Below the pieces are notes generated by a model that did not search any database, was not told the DNA's origin, and saw nothing but the letters and a program-made list of their open reading frames with translations. From Clostridium porci (GTDB lineage Bacteria > Bacillota > Clostridia > Lachnospirales > Lachnospiraceae), in NCBI RefSeq assembly GCF_009696375.1, contig NZ_VUMD01000003.1, positions 124,001-188,000 on the forward strand: DNA of 64,000 nucleotides, given 5' to 3'. Positions 9,215-18,500 of the stretch are shown here, piece after piece. Within the stretch, counting starts at the first letter, position 1, and each line of letters begins with the position of its first letter. Made by a program: the position numbers and the translations under genes.

Positions 9215-11515
9215 TCAACGATACCCCTGCATACTGTAATTCTCGTGAAACTGGGCCACTGCCTGCTGCGGCTCCTTTGGGGCAGGCCCGCCCAGGGTGA
9301 CCCTGGCCACCATATTCCCCCATTCATACCGGAGATCCCGTAAGCTTCCCTCCGCAATCATATCCTCAATCATCTGCAAGGCTCTTGGCTGGTCTGCCAG
9401 ATAGCCAGACTCCACAAAAAAATACTCCGTACCCGCATATTGGAGAAAGTCCTCAAAATAAGCTAGTTTTTTTACCAGGTACACATTTCCTCCGCTGCCT
9501 GTCACATCATAATAGCTCTGAACACAGCAGGGCAGTTCCAGCACTTCCGGATGCTTCCCGAAAGCAAGAACCCTGGTACGAGGTGTAAAGCAAAGAGCCA
9601 GCTGGGAATAACCCCTTAAGGCTCTCCTCTTTTCCGCAGCCGCCCTGTGATCAAAATACCCCTTGTGCTTCAGCCTTGGCTGGGTAAAGCCAGGATTTCC
9701 TGCCCAGCCTGTAGCACAGGTGAGAGGAACGCTGCATATAAGAAAGGGCAGCAGAATTAGATACAGCTTCCTTTTCAATCCGAAAACCCTGCCCCTGCTT
9801 CTTAAACCGGCTTCCCCTTCTCCGCCCTCACTCCCTGTATCCAGCATACGCAGGGAACTAACAATCAGCAGAGCATAAAACAGAATAAAATAATTACCAT
9901 CTACTTGAGACAGAGTAAAGATACTTGTTACACATACAAGGCCCAGAGACGGAATCAGCATGCGGTCAAAAAAATCCAGCGCCTTCACAGCTTCCCTTCC
10001 CTTATTCCTCCAGGCGCCAACGATCCACACAAACAGCAAAAAGGTAATGAGGCCGCTTCCCCAGGCGATAATCACATGATCCATATCCTCTGAAACCGGA
10101 GCCAGAAGCATTTCCCCAATGCGGGAAGCCAGGCGGGCCAGCTTCTCCCCTGTATTCAGAGCCCTCGGGTCTCCGATTACATGAGTGAAGGCAAAGGGAT
10201 AGGTTACTGTAAACCCAAGCCGTTCAAAAAATCCGGCAAAGATGGAGGTCACAGGCACTCCAGTCATCTGATAGGTGCGGTACCAAAGACCTGTCACTGC
10301 TCCCGCCGGAAGCACCAGCAAAAGCCAGCCTCTGGGACTTCCCAAGGTAAACCTGCGGGTTAAAACTAGGCAGAGCACAGCCGCTGCTCCCAAAGCGGTA
10401 GAAAAAACCAGAGCCGTAGGCTTGTATACCATGGTCAAAAGATATGCGGACACTGCCATCAAAAGCCATGGGATTCTGTCCTTCTTCTTATCCTGGGTCA
10501 AGGCCTGAGATAAAAAATAGTAAATCATCAGCTGGTGAAGCAGAGTAACCATATCATTTTTAGCCGTAGCCGCCATATTCATAATTCCCGGAACAGCCGC
10601 CCCCAATGCCGCTGCTAAAAGTCCTCTCTCTCGTCCCTCAAAGGCGCTCACCATATGGTAAATCAGAAGGAGAACTCCAACTGAGGCCCATAAAGAGAAA
10701 GCCAGCACAAAGCCGTAGGTAGGCGTTCCGCTTAATGGCAGAAGCAGTACCTCCAGCCCCTTGCTGTAGGTATATACCAGATTGATCATTCCCAGATTTT
10801 CATAGATGCCCTTGCCGTTATCCAGCACAAAGGCGGAGCGCAGGCCGTAATGAAGAGAATCATAATCCAGCTCTGTATTCATACGGCCTGCCTGAAGCAG
10901 CACCATTGTAATAATAAAGGCCAGAAGCCAGGCCTCATGCTTTTTTCTGGGAAGCCATATATTCTGAAATGTAAATCTAAAAGTCGCTTCCTTCTTCCTA
11001 AGAAGCTGCCCGGCTCCGGCAAGCAGGGCAAGTCCTGCGGCAATCAGCCGCCATAGCTTCAGCCCTCCGTGGCCGGTCATGGATACCAGGCAGACTACAA
11101 CCATCCAAAGGGCGCTTCCCAATACCAGCCCCATGGAAAACTCCCCCGCAGGAGGAAGGTAAATGTCTCCAAGAAACAGGCTAAGGGCCCATCTGCCTAT
11201 AGCTGTCAGCAAAATCATATAAAGCCCTGATACAACAACAGGCAAAAATATCTGGTGACACCACGTAAATACAAAGAGCCCCGTCAGCACACCGGCAGCC
11301 TGGAGCCTTCTCCTTCCCGTTCCGGAAAGCCACAGAACATTCCACAGGAATACAACAGACACCTCCGCCAGCATATATATCGTATGCCGCTCCTTAAGAA
11401 CAGGAGCCAAAGGCCCCGCTATCATAACCCTATAACAGGATATGGCCAGTATAGCCGCTGCCATCGCCCCGAACCCCGCCGGAAGCATTTTCTTAAGCCT
11501 GCCTCTGTCTTTCAT
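9215..11515 (-). CDS. Large polytopic membrane protein, GT-C-like
   Basis: 766 aa with about 13 hydrophobic segments through residue 590, then a soluble tail with LYLVKKLAYFEDFLQYAGTE. After an early helix cluster the loop NTELDYDSLHYGLRSAFV has the D-x-D-like acidic pattern of GT-C transferases. No assigned family was recognised. It is the third such protein in a row (5672-11515), suggesting separate lipid-linked sugar or polymerase steps. The ribosome site is weak (AAGGATTGG, about 15 nt from the ATG), so the start is less certain. The 186-bp gap to the next gene holds no visible gene. Confidence 0.6.
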   Translation of the reverse strand: MKDRGRLKKMLPAGFGAMAAAILAISCYRVMIAGPLAPVLKERHTIYMLAEVSVVFLWNVLWLSGTGRRRLQAAGVLTGLFVFTWCHQIFLPVVVSGLYMILLTAIGRWALSLFLGDIYLPPAGEFSMGLVLGSALWMVVVCLVSMTGHGGLKLWRLIAAGLALLAGAGQLLRKKEATFRFTFQNIWLPRKKHEAWLLAFIITMVLLQAGRMNTELDYDSLHYGLRSAFVLDNGKGIYENLGMINLVYTYSKGLEVLLLPLSGTPTYGFVLAFSLWASVGVLLLIYHMVSAFEGRERGLLAAALGAAVPGIMNMAATAKNDMVTLLHQLMIYYFLSQALTQDKKKDRIPWLLMAVSAYLLTMVYKPTALVFSTALGAAAVLCLVLTRRFTLGSPRGWLLLVLPAGAVTGLWYRTYQMTGVPVTSIFAGFFERLGFTVTYPFAFTHVIGDPRALNTGEKLARLASRIGEMLLAPVSEDMDHVIIAWGSGLITFLLFVWIVGAWRNKGREAVKALDFFDRMLIPSLGLVCVTSIFTLSQVDGNYFILFYALLIVSSLRMLDTGSEGGEGEAGLRSRGRVFGLKRKLYLILLPFLICSVPLTCATGWAGNPGFTQPRLKHKGYFDHRAAAEKRRALRGYSQLALCFTPRTRVLAFGKHPEVLELPCCVQSYYDVTGSGGNVYLVKKLAYFEDFLQYAGTEYFFVESGYLADQPRALQMIEDMIAEGSLRDLRYEWGNMVARVTLGGPAPKEPQQAVAQFHENYSMQGYR

Positions 11516-11588
11516 ATATCATAGTTCCAATCCTTCGTCCTAATCTCATAGCAGCGTTTAAGGCTCTCTCCTTCTCCGCTGCTTTTTC

Positions 11589-12374
11589 TCAATCATAAGC
11601 ATGGTAGGCTGCCCTATAAAACCTCATCAGCCATCGGGCCATAAAAGCTGGCCACAGCCTGCGAAACATGGCCTCCTCCTCCAACGCCCGGCGGTTATCC
11701 CTAATGCAGGCCTTGGTGGTAGCCTCATCATGTACCCGGTAGAACAGCAGAGGACGCTCCACACAGATAAAGCGCCCTGGCTCTCCTGCCAGACGGAGCA
11801 TATTATCCCAGTCCAGAGCAAAGCTGTAATCACACTGAATCAGAGGCTCTCCCAGCTTCAGCTTCTGGTAAGAGGTGGCAGGACAACAAATGGGATTGCC
11901 CAGCATGAATACGGACTTCTTCACCCAGGTTCGGTTATTCAGGGCCGGAATCCTTAGAGGCATACGGAGAAGCCTCTTAACCCAAAGCATTTTATTCCCT
12001 ATAAGAAGCCTTCCATTCTTCACAATTCCATAGTCCGTTGTGAAAACCGTCATATCAGGATACCTTCTGTAAGCAGCCATCAGCTCCTTTACGTAATCCT
12101 TATGATACATGTCATCCTGATGTGCAATGGTCACCAATTCCCCGTCTGCAGCAGCGTATGCGAAATTCCAGTCATCCTTTATACTGCTTTCACCATGGCG
12201 TACAAATACCTTAATCCCATACCTCCATGCCAGTTCATCAATATACCGGCTGGGGGTGGAGGTACAGATGATAATGTGGGAGGACCAGGTCTGCCCTTTC
12301 AGAGAACGGATGCATCGCTCCAGATAAGGAGAATCCTTGTAGGCACAGATGGAAAACACATGCTTATACTTCAT
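11589..12374 (-). CDS. Family 2 glycosyltransferase
   Basis: 261 aa. N-terminal KHVFSICAYKDSPYLERCIRSL begins a GT-A fold; VTIAHQDDMYHKDY supplies the D-x-D-type metal site near residues 85-95. It is soluble with no membrane helix. It transfers a sugar from a nucleotide donor to the growing repeat unit, donor and linkage unknown. The start overlaps the end of gmhA by 11 bp, so the two are probably coupled, and a heptosyl donor made by the upstream genes is a reasonable but unproved guess. Confidence 0.85.
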   Translation of the reverse strand: MKYKHVFSICAYKDSPYLERCIRSLKGQTWSSHIIICTSTPSRYIDELAWRYGIKVFVRHGESSIKDDWNFAYAAADGELVTIAHQDDMYHKDYVKELMAAYRRYPDMTVFTTDYGIVKNGRLLIGNKMLWVKRLLRMPLRIPALNNRTWVKKSVFMLGNPICCPATSYQKLKLGEPLIQCDYSFALDWDNMLRLAGEPGRFICVERPLLFYRVHDEATTKACIRDNRRALEEEAMFRRLWPAFMARWLMRFYRAAYHAYD

Positions 12375-13005
12375 AAAAATGCTCCTCCAGCATCAGGCAG
12401 AGGGTGTGGTACACAGGAAGATGAAGCTCCTGAATCTTATAGGTCTCCCTTTCCGGCACCACAATCGCCACATCACAGGCCTTTCCTATCGCTCCTCCGT
12501 CCTTTCCTGTCAGACCGATGGTTTTAATTCCTGCCGCCTTGGCAACTGTCACCCCGTACATGATGTTCCTGGCATTTCCAGAGGTGGAAATACCTAAAAA
12601 CACATCCCCCCTGACTCCATAGCCATAAAGCTGCTGGGCTACGCTCATCTCCCCGTTTACATCATTTAAAAACGCAGTGGTAAGGGCGGAGTGCCCTGTC
12701 AGCGCAATAGCAGGCAACCCCCGCTGAAGACTGGCTGCCAGGGCTTCTCCCCTTTCCCCGTTCACTTCCTTTAAGGCTCTGGCAAAAGCCTCCGGCACCG
12801 GACGCCGCTTTACAAAGCCCTTCATCAGCTCTCCCACTATATGCTCACTGTCCGCACAGCTTCCTCCATTGCCTGCAATGAGCGCCTTGTTCCCTCCCTC
12901 ATAGCAGTCCCTTAGAATCTTATAGGCGGCAAGGATATTCTCTTTAACCGCTTCCAGTACCGGATACCGCCCGGTCAGCTCCTTAAGATACTCCATCTCT
13001 TTCAT
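12364..13005 (-). CDS. gmhA: Sedoheptulose-7-phosphate isomerase (phosphoheptose isomerase)
   Basis: 213 aa SIS-domain protein. GNGGSCADSEHIVGELMKGF (about residues 45-65) is the GmhA signature and GISTSGNARNIM the phosphate-binding loop. It converts sedoheptulose-7-phosphate to D-glycero-D-manno-heptose-7-phosphate, the first heptose step. It is followed by gmhB, hddA and hddC homologues upstream in the same operon, which completes the GDP-heptose route known from S-layer glycans of Gram-positive bacteria. Confidence 0.95.
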   Translation of the reverse strand: MKEMEYLKELTGRYPVLEAVKENILAAYKILRDCYEGGNKALIAGNGGSCADSEHIVGELMKGFVKRRPVPEAFARALKEVNGERGEALAASLQRGLPAIALTGHSALTTAFLNDVNGEMSVAQQLYGYGVRGDVFLGISTSGNARNIMYGVTVAKAAGIKTIGLTGKDGGAIGKACDVAIVVPERETYKIQELHLPVYHTLCLMLEEHFYEV

Positions 13006-13033
13006 AGCTTATCTTCCAGTCCTTTCTTCATTA

Positions 13034-13615
13034 TCACTCATGACGGGAAAGGGTTACGATCCACTTTGCCGCTTCCAGAAGGTCATCCGCATAACAGTCA
13101 TATATCTGCTCTGCCCCTGTTTTCATATCCTCCTCATGCAGCTCTCTTCCATAGCCAGTACCAACCAGAATGGAAGTGAGGCCATAATTCTTCCCGGCCC
13201 TTATATCCAACAGCTTGTCCCCTATCATAAAGGAATGAGCTTTGTCTACCCCAAACTCCCTTTCAGCCAGCTGAAACATGCCGGTTGCAGGCTTGCGGCA
13301 GCTGCAGCTCTTTTTATAAACACCGATACCATGAGACGGATGGTGGGGACAGTAATAAAATCGGTCAATGTCTGCTCCCGATTCCCTGAGAATACCGTTC
13401 ATATAGGTGTGAAGCCTCTTTACATCCTCCTCCGTATAATAGCCTCTGGCTACTCCTGCCTGATTGGTCACTACCACCAGACGGTAGCCCGCCTCTTTTA
13501 AGAGGGCCAGCGCCTGGGGCACTCCTGGAAGAATATGCAAATCCTCCGGCCTGTAGAGGTAATGAACCTCTTCATTAATGGTGCCGTCCCTGTCCAGAAA
13601 TACAATCCGCTCCAT
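13034..13615 (-). CDS. gmhB: D-glycero-D-manno-heptose 1,7-bisphosphate 7-phosphatase
   Basis: 193 aa HAD phosphatase of the histidinol-phosphatase/GmhB group. The nucleophile motif is FLDRDGTINEE (residues 5-15); VVTNQAG is motif II and MIGDKLLDIRAG motif IV. The zinc-binding insert CPHHPSHG ... CSCRKP is present. It removes the 7-phosphate of heptose-1,7-bisphosphate, giving the 1-phosphate for HddC. It lies between hddA and gmhA on the same strand. Confidence 0.95.
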   Translation of the reverse strand: MERIVFLDRDGTINEEVHYLYRPEDLHILPGVPQALALLKEAGYRLVVVTNQAGVARGYYTEEDVKRLHTYMNGILRESGADIDRFYYCPHHPSHGIGVYKKSCSCRKPATGMFQLAEREFGVDKAHSFMIGDKLLDIRAGKNYGLTSILVGTGYGRELHEEDMKTGAEQIYDCYADDLLEAAKWIVTLSRHE

Positions 13616-13629
13616 ATGCTCAATCCGTC

Positions 13630-14700
13630 CTATATCTCAAACTTGTACGCCCCTTCCGGCATATAAACCTTAACCTGGCGATACTGCCACCGCTCATCAT
13701 CCGCTACCCAGCTCTGAGCTCCCCTCAGCTCAAAATTCCAATCAGTCAGCTGTCCCCCTGCCTGCTCCATACGGGCAGCCACCTTATGGCGCACGTTATA
13801 GGGACAATACATGAGCAGATAGCCTCCGCCCCCTGCGCCCAGCAGCTTTCCTCCCAATGCACCGGCCTTTATGGCCTCCTCATAGAGCATATCGATCTGA
13901 GGGCTTGTAATTTTGGCGCTCATGCGCTTTTTGCTCTGCCAGCCATAATCCAAAAGCTTGCCGAAGCTGTGCAGATTCCCCTTTAAAAGCTCGTCCTTCA
14001 GGGCATAGGCTAGAGCCTTTACCTCGCACATGGCTTCAAAAGCATCCTTTTTCTCATAATTCTGCACCTGATCCTTGATAATATTTGCAGATACATGAAT
14101 CTTTCCTGTATAGCAAAGCAGCAGGTTGTATTGAAGTTCGTGGATAATATCCTTCTTAATGCGCAACGGATTCACCACCACATCATCACGACCGTGAAAT
14201 TCAATGAAGTTAAAGCCGCCGAAGGAAGCGGCATATTGATCCTGATAGCCGCCCTCAATTCTTAAGTCCTGCCGTTCTACCTGATAGGCCAGATCCGCCA
14301 TTGCATAGGAGTCCATCATGATTCCCCTCCAGCGAGCCATAGCTGTAAGCATTGCCACCATCACAGTGGATGAGGTTCCAAGGCCGGAGCCCGGAGGCGC
14401 GTCGCACTGGAGATATACCTCGCAGCCCTCCTTAATATCCATAGCCTTAAGAGCCGCCGTCACCAAATCCAGCCTGCCGTCGTATACGTAGTTTTCACTG
14501 GTGTTATATTTGACTGTCATATCAAAATCCAGAGAATGAACGATAATCTGATCGTCCTTTCTTGGTACAATGGAGCAATAAGCATATTTATTGATGGTGC
14601 TTCCAATGATAGCTCCGCCCTGCTTCTCACAAAAGGGAGCTACATCTGTGCCGCCTCCCCCAAAGCTGACCCGTAACGGGGCCCTTCCTCTTATTACCAT
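13630..14700 (-). CDS. hddA: D-glycero-alpha-D-manno-heptose-7-phosphate kinase
   Basis: 356 aa GHMP kinase. N-terminal RGRAPLRVSFGGGGTDVAPF and the phosphate loop PPGSGLGTSSTVMVAML (about residues 103-119) define the HddA group. C-terminal KLLGAGGGGYLLMYC is the third GHMP motif. It phosphorylates heptose-7-phosphate at C1 in the alpha configuration, which commits the pathway to the GDP rather than the ADP sugar. AAGGAGAGG lies upstream of the ATG. It is flanked by gmhB and hddC. Confidence 0.95.
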   Translation of the reverse strand: MVIRGRAPLRVSFGGGGTDVAPFCEKQGGAIIGSTINKYAYCSIVPRKDDQIIVHSLDFDMTVKYNTSENYVYDGRLDLVTAALKAMDIKEGCEVYLQCDAPPGSGLGTSSTVMVAMLTAMARWRGIMMDSYAMADLAYQVERQDLRIEGGYQDQYAASFGGFNFIEFHGRDDVVVNPLRIKKDIIHELQYNLLLCYTGKIHVSANIIKDQVQNYEKKDAFEAMCEVKALAYALKDELLKGNLHSFGKLLDYGWQSKKRMSAKITSPQIDMLYEEAIKAGALGGKLLGAGGGGYLLMYCPYNVRHKVAARMEQAGGQLTDWNFELRGAQSWVADDERWQYRQVKVYMPEGAYKFEI

Positions 14701-14758
14701 GTGATTTTCCTCTCCTTATACCGAACCCATCTCAGGCAGCCTTTGTCCTGTTTAAGGG

Positions 14759-15463
14759 TTATATCCTTCCAGCTCTTACGTCCTCCTGGAACTGGAAGTA
14801 AGCCTCCGGGATACCAATATCCATAAAGTATCCGTCATTGACGAACCCCCCAAGGCGCTTCCCTTCTGCCAGCCATCCTGGAATCATTTCGTTTTCCAAA
14901 GAGACCTTTCCCTCTGGTATCTCCTCCAGGAGACTGCGTTTGAGCAGGTAAATTCCTCCATTGATGGTTCCTGATCCGGCTTGATTGGTTTTCTCATTAA
15001 AGCCTGTAAGAATGCCCCGGCTGTCCAGAATGGCCTGACCGTATCTGGACACATCCGGCACCTCCCTGAGAACCAAAGCCATATCCAGGGACTGGCTGTC
15101 CATCTGTGAGACCAGACGGGTATAATCAATCTGGTAGAAGGTATCTGCATTCAACACGTAAAACCGCTCCTCTGTAAGAAAGCGCCCTGCATTCTTAACA
15201 GCACCCCCTGTACCCAGAGGCGTTTCCTCGTAGGCGTAAAGAGCCTGAAAGCCAAAGGCCCCGCCATCCTTAAAATGCGCCTCCACCATAGAGCCTTTGT
15301 AGCCCACTGCAAAAATAATGTCTGTTATGCCGTGGCGGACCAGTTCATCCGTTACATACTCCATAAAGGGCCTTCCCTCAATTAGCGCCATGGGCTTTGG
15401 CCGATCACATACTACGCTGCGGAGGCGGGTGCCCAGGCCTCCGGCCAAAAGTACTGCCTGCAT
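14759..15463 (-). CDS. hddC: D-glycero-alpha-D-manno-heptose-1-phosphate guanylyltransferase
   Basis: 234 aa nucleotidyltransferase: MQAVLLAGGLGTRLRSVVCDRPKPM at the N-terminus and LNADTFYQIDY for metal binding. With gmhA, hddA and gmhB on both sides, the guanylyltransferase HddC is the natural assignment; a hexose-1-phosphate nucleotidyltransferase is the alternative on sequence alone. AAAGGAGG precedes the ATG. Product: GDP-D-glycero-alpha-D-manno-heptose for a heptosyltransferase. Confidence 0.92.
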   Translation of the reverse strand: MQAVLLAGGLGTRLRSVVCDRPKPMALIEGRPFMEYVTDELVRHGITDIIFAVGYKGSMVEAHFKDGGAFGFQALYAYEETPLGTGGAVKNAGRFLTEERFYVLNADTFYQIDYTRLVSQMDSQSLDMALVLREVPDVSRYGQAILDSRGILTGFNEKTNQAGSGTINGGIYLLKRSLLEEIPEGKVSLENEMIPGWLAEGKRLGGFVNDGYFMDIGIPEAYFQFQEDVRAGRI

Positions 15464-15573
15464 ATCTGAAGCCTCCTTTCAAGTTTCATTCTATTTTTCC
15501 TCCAAGCTCCTGCCATTAGCAAGAAGGCTGCGGCTCCCCCTGCCCTCTTGCTTCTGAGCTCTGCCGCCGCTCA

Positions 15574-18500
15574 TCAGACTTGACGGAAATCTTCCTCAAT
15601 GATCCGCCATGCGCCGTCCATGCTGTAATTGTGCTTAATATATTCCTGCGTCCTGCGGCACATGCTTTGACAGCGCTGATTATCACAATACAGCCTTACC
15701 ACTTTGTCCGCAAAGTCTCTTGGCTGGTCTTCAATTTCCATTACTGTGCCTGCTAAGGGTATTCCTTCGGCTCCTGTAGAGGTGGTTACGACTGGAATCC
15801 CATTATAGACGGCCTCCACCACCTTTCCCTTGACCCCTGCTCCATACCGCAGCGGAACCACTGCTACTTTGCGGGTTTGATAAAGCCGCGCCAGCTCTTC
15901 CTCGCTGACAAAGCCTTTTACTACAATCCCATTTCCAGGCTGCTCCAGCGCCTTAATCTCATCTGTAGCCTTAGAGCCCACCACATAAAACACAATCTCA
16001 GGAAGGCGCTGCCGGATGTGAGGGAAGACATCTCTTGCAAACCACAGAACCGCGTCCACATTAGGCAGATGGGCAAAACCGCCTACAAAGAGCAGTCCCT
16101 CCCTTCTGGCAAAGTCATCCTGAATATTATCCAGGAACTGATCGTAAACATAAGCGGTAATTGCCTTTACCGGAATGCTTCCGTCCAATTCCCGGATCGC
16201 TTTTACCTCCACCTCAGAGGGGTAATAAGAAATCGCCGCCTTCTGCATCATCATTAGTTCAACAGATTTCCAATAATCCGCCTCCCTTTTAATATTGATA
16301 TCTCCATTCATTTTATACTCCCGTCCCAGCCGCAGGAAATGGAGATCATGCCCATAGTAAATCACCTTGATGCTGGTGTAATCCTTAATATAGTCCACAT
16401 ACTTAGAGGCAATATGAGGACGGTTCAGGTATGCAACGGATATTTCATCCCCATTCTTCTTAAGCCAGTCCCAGATGCCTGCTCCATACTCCTCTCCATA
16501 GAGAACCTCAATCCCCATCTGGGTAAGGGCGGTGGTATAAGGCTCCTCATGAAGAAAGTTATCTCCAAGGAACTTCACCACGAATCCATTCTTCAAGAAC
16601 ATTTTCAAATACTGATAGGTGGTCTTGGAGCCCGCGTCCTTGTCAAAGGTAGGCACATAATGATCCACCACTAGGATAATCTGCTTTCCCTGACTGCGCT
16701 CCCTGGCGCGGAAGGGATTGGGATTACCTGTATTTACGCTCTGCCCCTTCAACTCCTCCGCCCACTTTTCCTTAAGTTTCCTGCTGTTTTCCACCTGATA
16801 CCGCTTAAGCCCGGTTCCGTTTACGTCCGTTCCGTTAGAGACTCCCTCAAAATGGATTACCTTGGAGAGAGGCTGGTAAACGACACGGTAGCCTGCCTTT
16901 CTAACCTCAAAGGCCAGATCCGAGTCCTCACAATAGGCAGGGGCATACCGCTCATCAAAGCCCCCTATCTGACTCCACAGCCGGCTGGGCAGCAAAATAG
17001 CGGCGCCTGATATATAGTCTACATCCTTTACATAATTGTATTCCGCCTTATCAGGATTGTCCAGCCGCCCGTAATTCCAGCCGGAGCCGTCGCTCCAGAT
17101 GATGCCTCCCGCCTCCTGGAGCCGCCCGTCAGGATACACCAGTTTGGAGCCCACCATACCGATGGTCGAATCGGCTTCAATAAGATTTACAAGGGAGGAC
17201 AGCCAGCCTTCCGTTACCCTGGTGTCATTATTCAGGAACATAATGTACTTGCCCCTGGCAGCCTTCGCTGCCTGATTGCAGTTGCGCAGAAAGCCCTGAT
17301 TCGTCTGATTGCGGCATATTACCAGACCTTCCGTATAGCGTTCCAGCTCCGCGGTAGCGTCTGTGGACACATCATCCGCGATAATCACCTCGTAGGTCAC
17401 ATCTGCAGTAAACTCCAGAATGGACTGAAGGCAGGCGTAGGTATAATGAACCTGATTGTAGCAGGGAATCACAATGGAGACCATAGGGCCATCCCATCCC
17501 TTCACCCCCTCCTTTCCCACGCCCTCCACTTTTGGAAATACCAGCCTTCCGTGCTTTAAATAGTCCTCCCCTATCTTAAAATCACCCTCAATCTGGTTGC
17601 GTCCTTCCTTCGTCATATAAAGCGCTCCGTACCGGAGCGGATGCCGCGCCGACTGAACTGCGTAATTTAGCAGCTTCCGTTTCCTGGTTCCCTTGGGAAA
17701 TATCTGATTCACCTGATTTCCCAACTTCCTTCTGGCCTTATACACCAAGGCCTCATGACCGTTTAGATAGGCAGCCAGCTTGCCCAGCTCCTCTGTCTCA
17801 TGGCGCAGGTTTTTGATCGTGAGCTCCAGATTTGCCACATGGTTGTTGGTAAGGCGCTGAACCTCCTGCTCCTTGCGGATCTGGAAATTCTTCTCCTCCA
17901 CCTCTGTCTGAAGCTGGCTGATACGTTCCCTGGCTATTACAAGCTCCTGATCCAGGCTCTTAAGCTTGTCAAGGGTTGTAACCTTCTGCTGGTAGTGATC
18001 CAGATAACCCCTGTTGCTTCCATCATGGACATAGGCCTGGAATGCTTCCTCCATGGAAGCATACACAGCGGCCATATGGCTGCTGACTCCAAATTCCTTC
18101 AAAAACCCTTCCAGGGAATCAAAATCCATCCATTTCCCATACTGCTTATAAAAATAAGCCAGGTTCCGGTACTGTACATAATGGGAAGGAACCGGAACGT
18201 CAAACACCCACTCATAGTCCAAGCAATAGAGGTGGCTCTCACCATCCTCCTCCACTTCCATCAGATTTTCAAACAGTCCGTCAATGTTGCTGATCCGGTA
18301 AGCAGTATCCTGGATGGGCGGTATCTCCCCGAACACCTCCGTAAACTCCGGCGTTACCACAAAGGGACACACCATCTCATCCGCAATAGCAAATACAGCT
18401 GCCATAGCAGCTTTAAGGGTTTCCACCGGAGGCTTTCCTGCCGCAAGCTCCGCTCCCAGCTTTTCTGCCAGGGTCATGCCCTTTAGGAAGGGAAAGCGCA

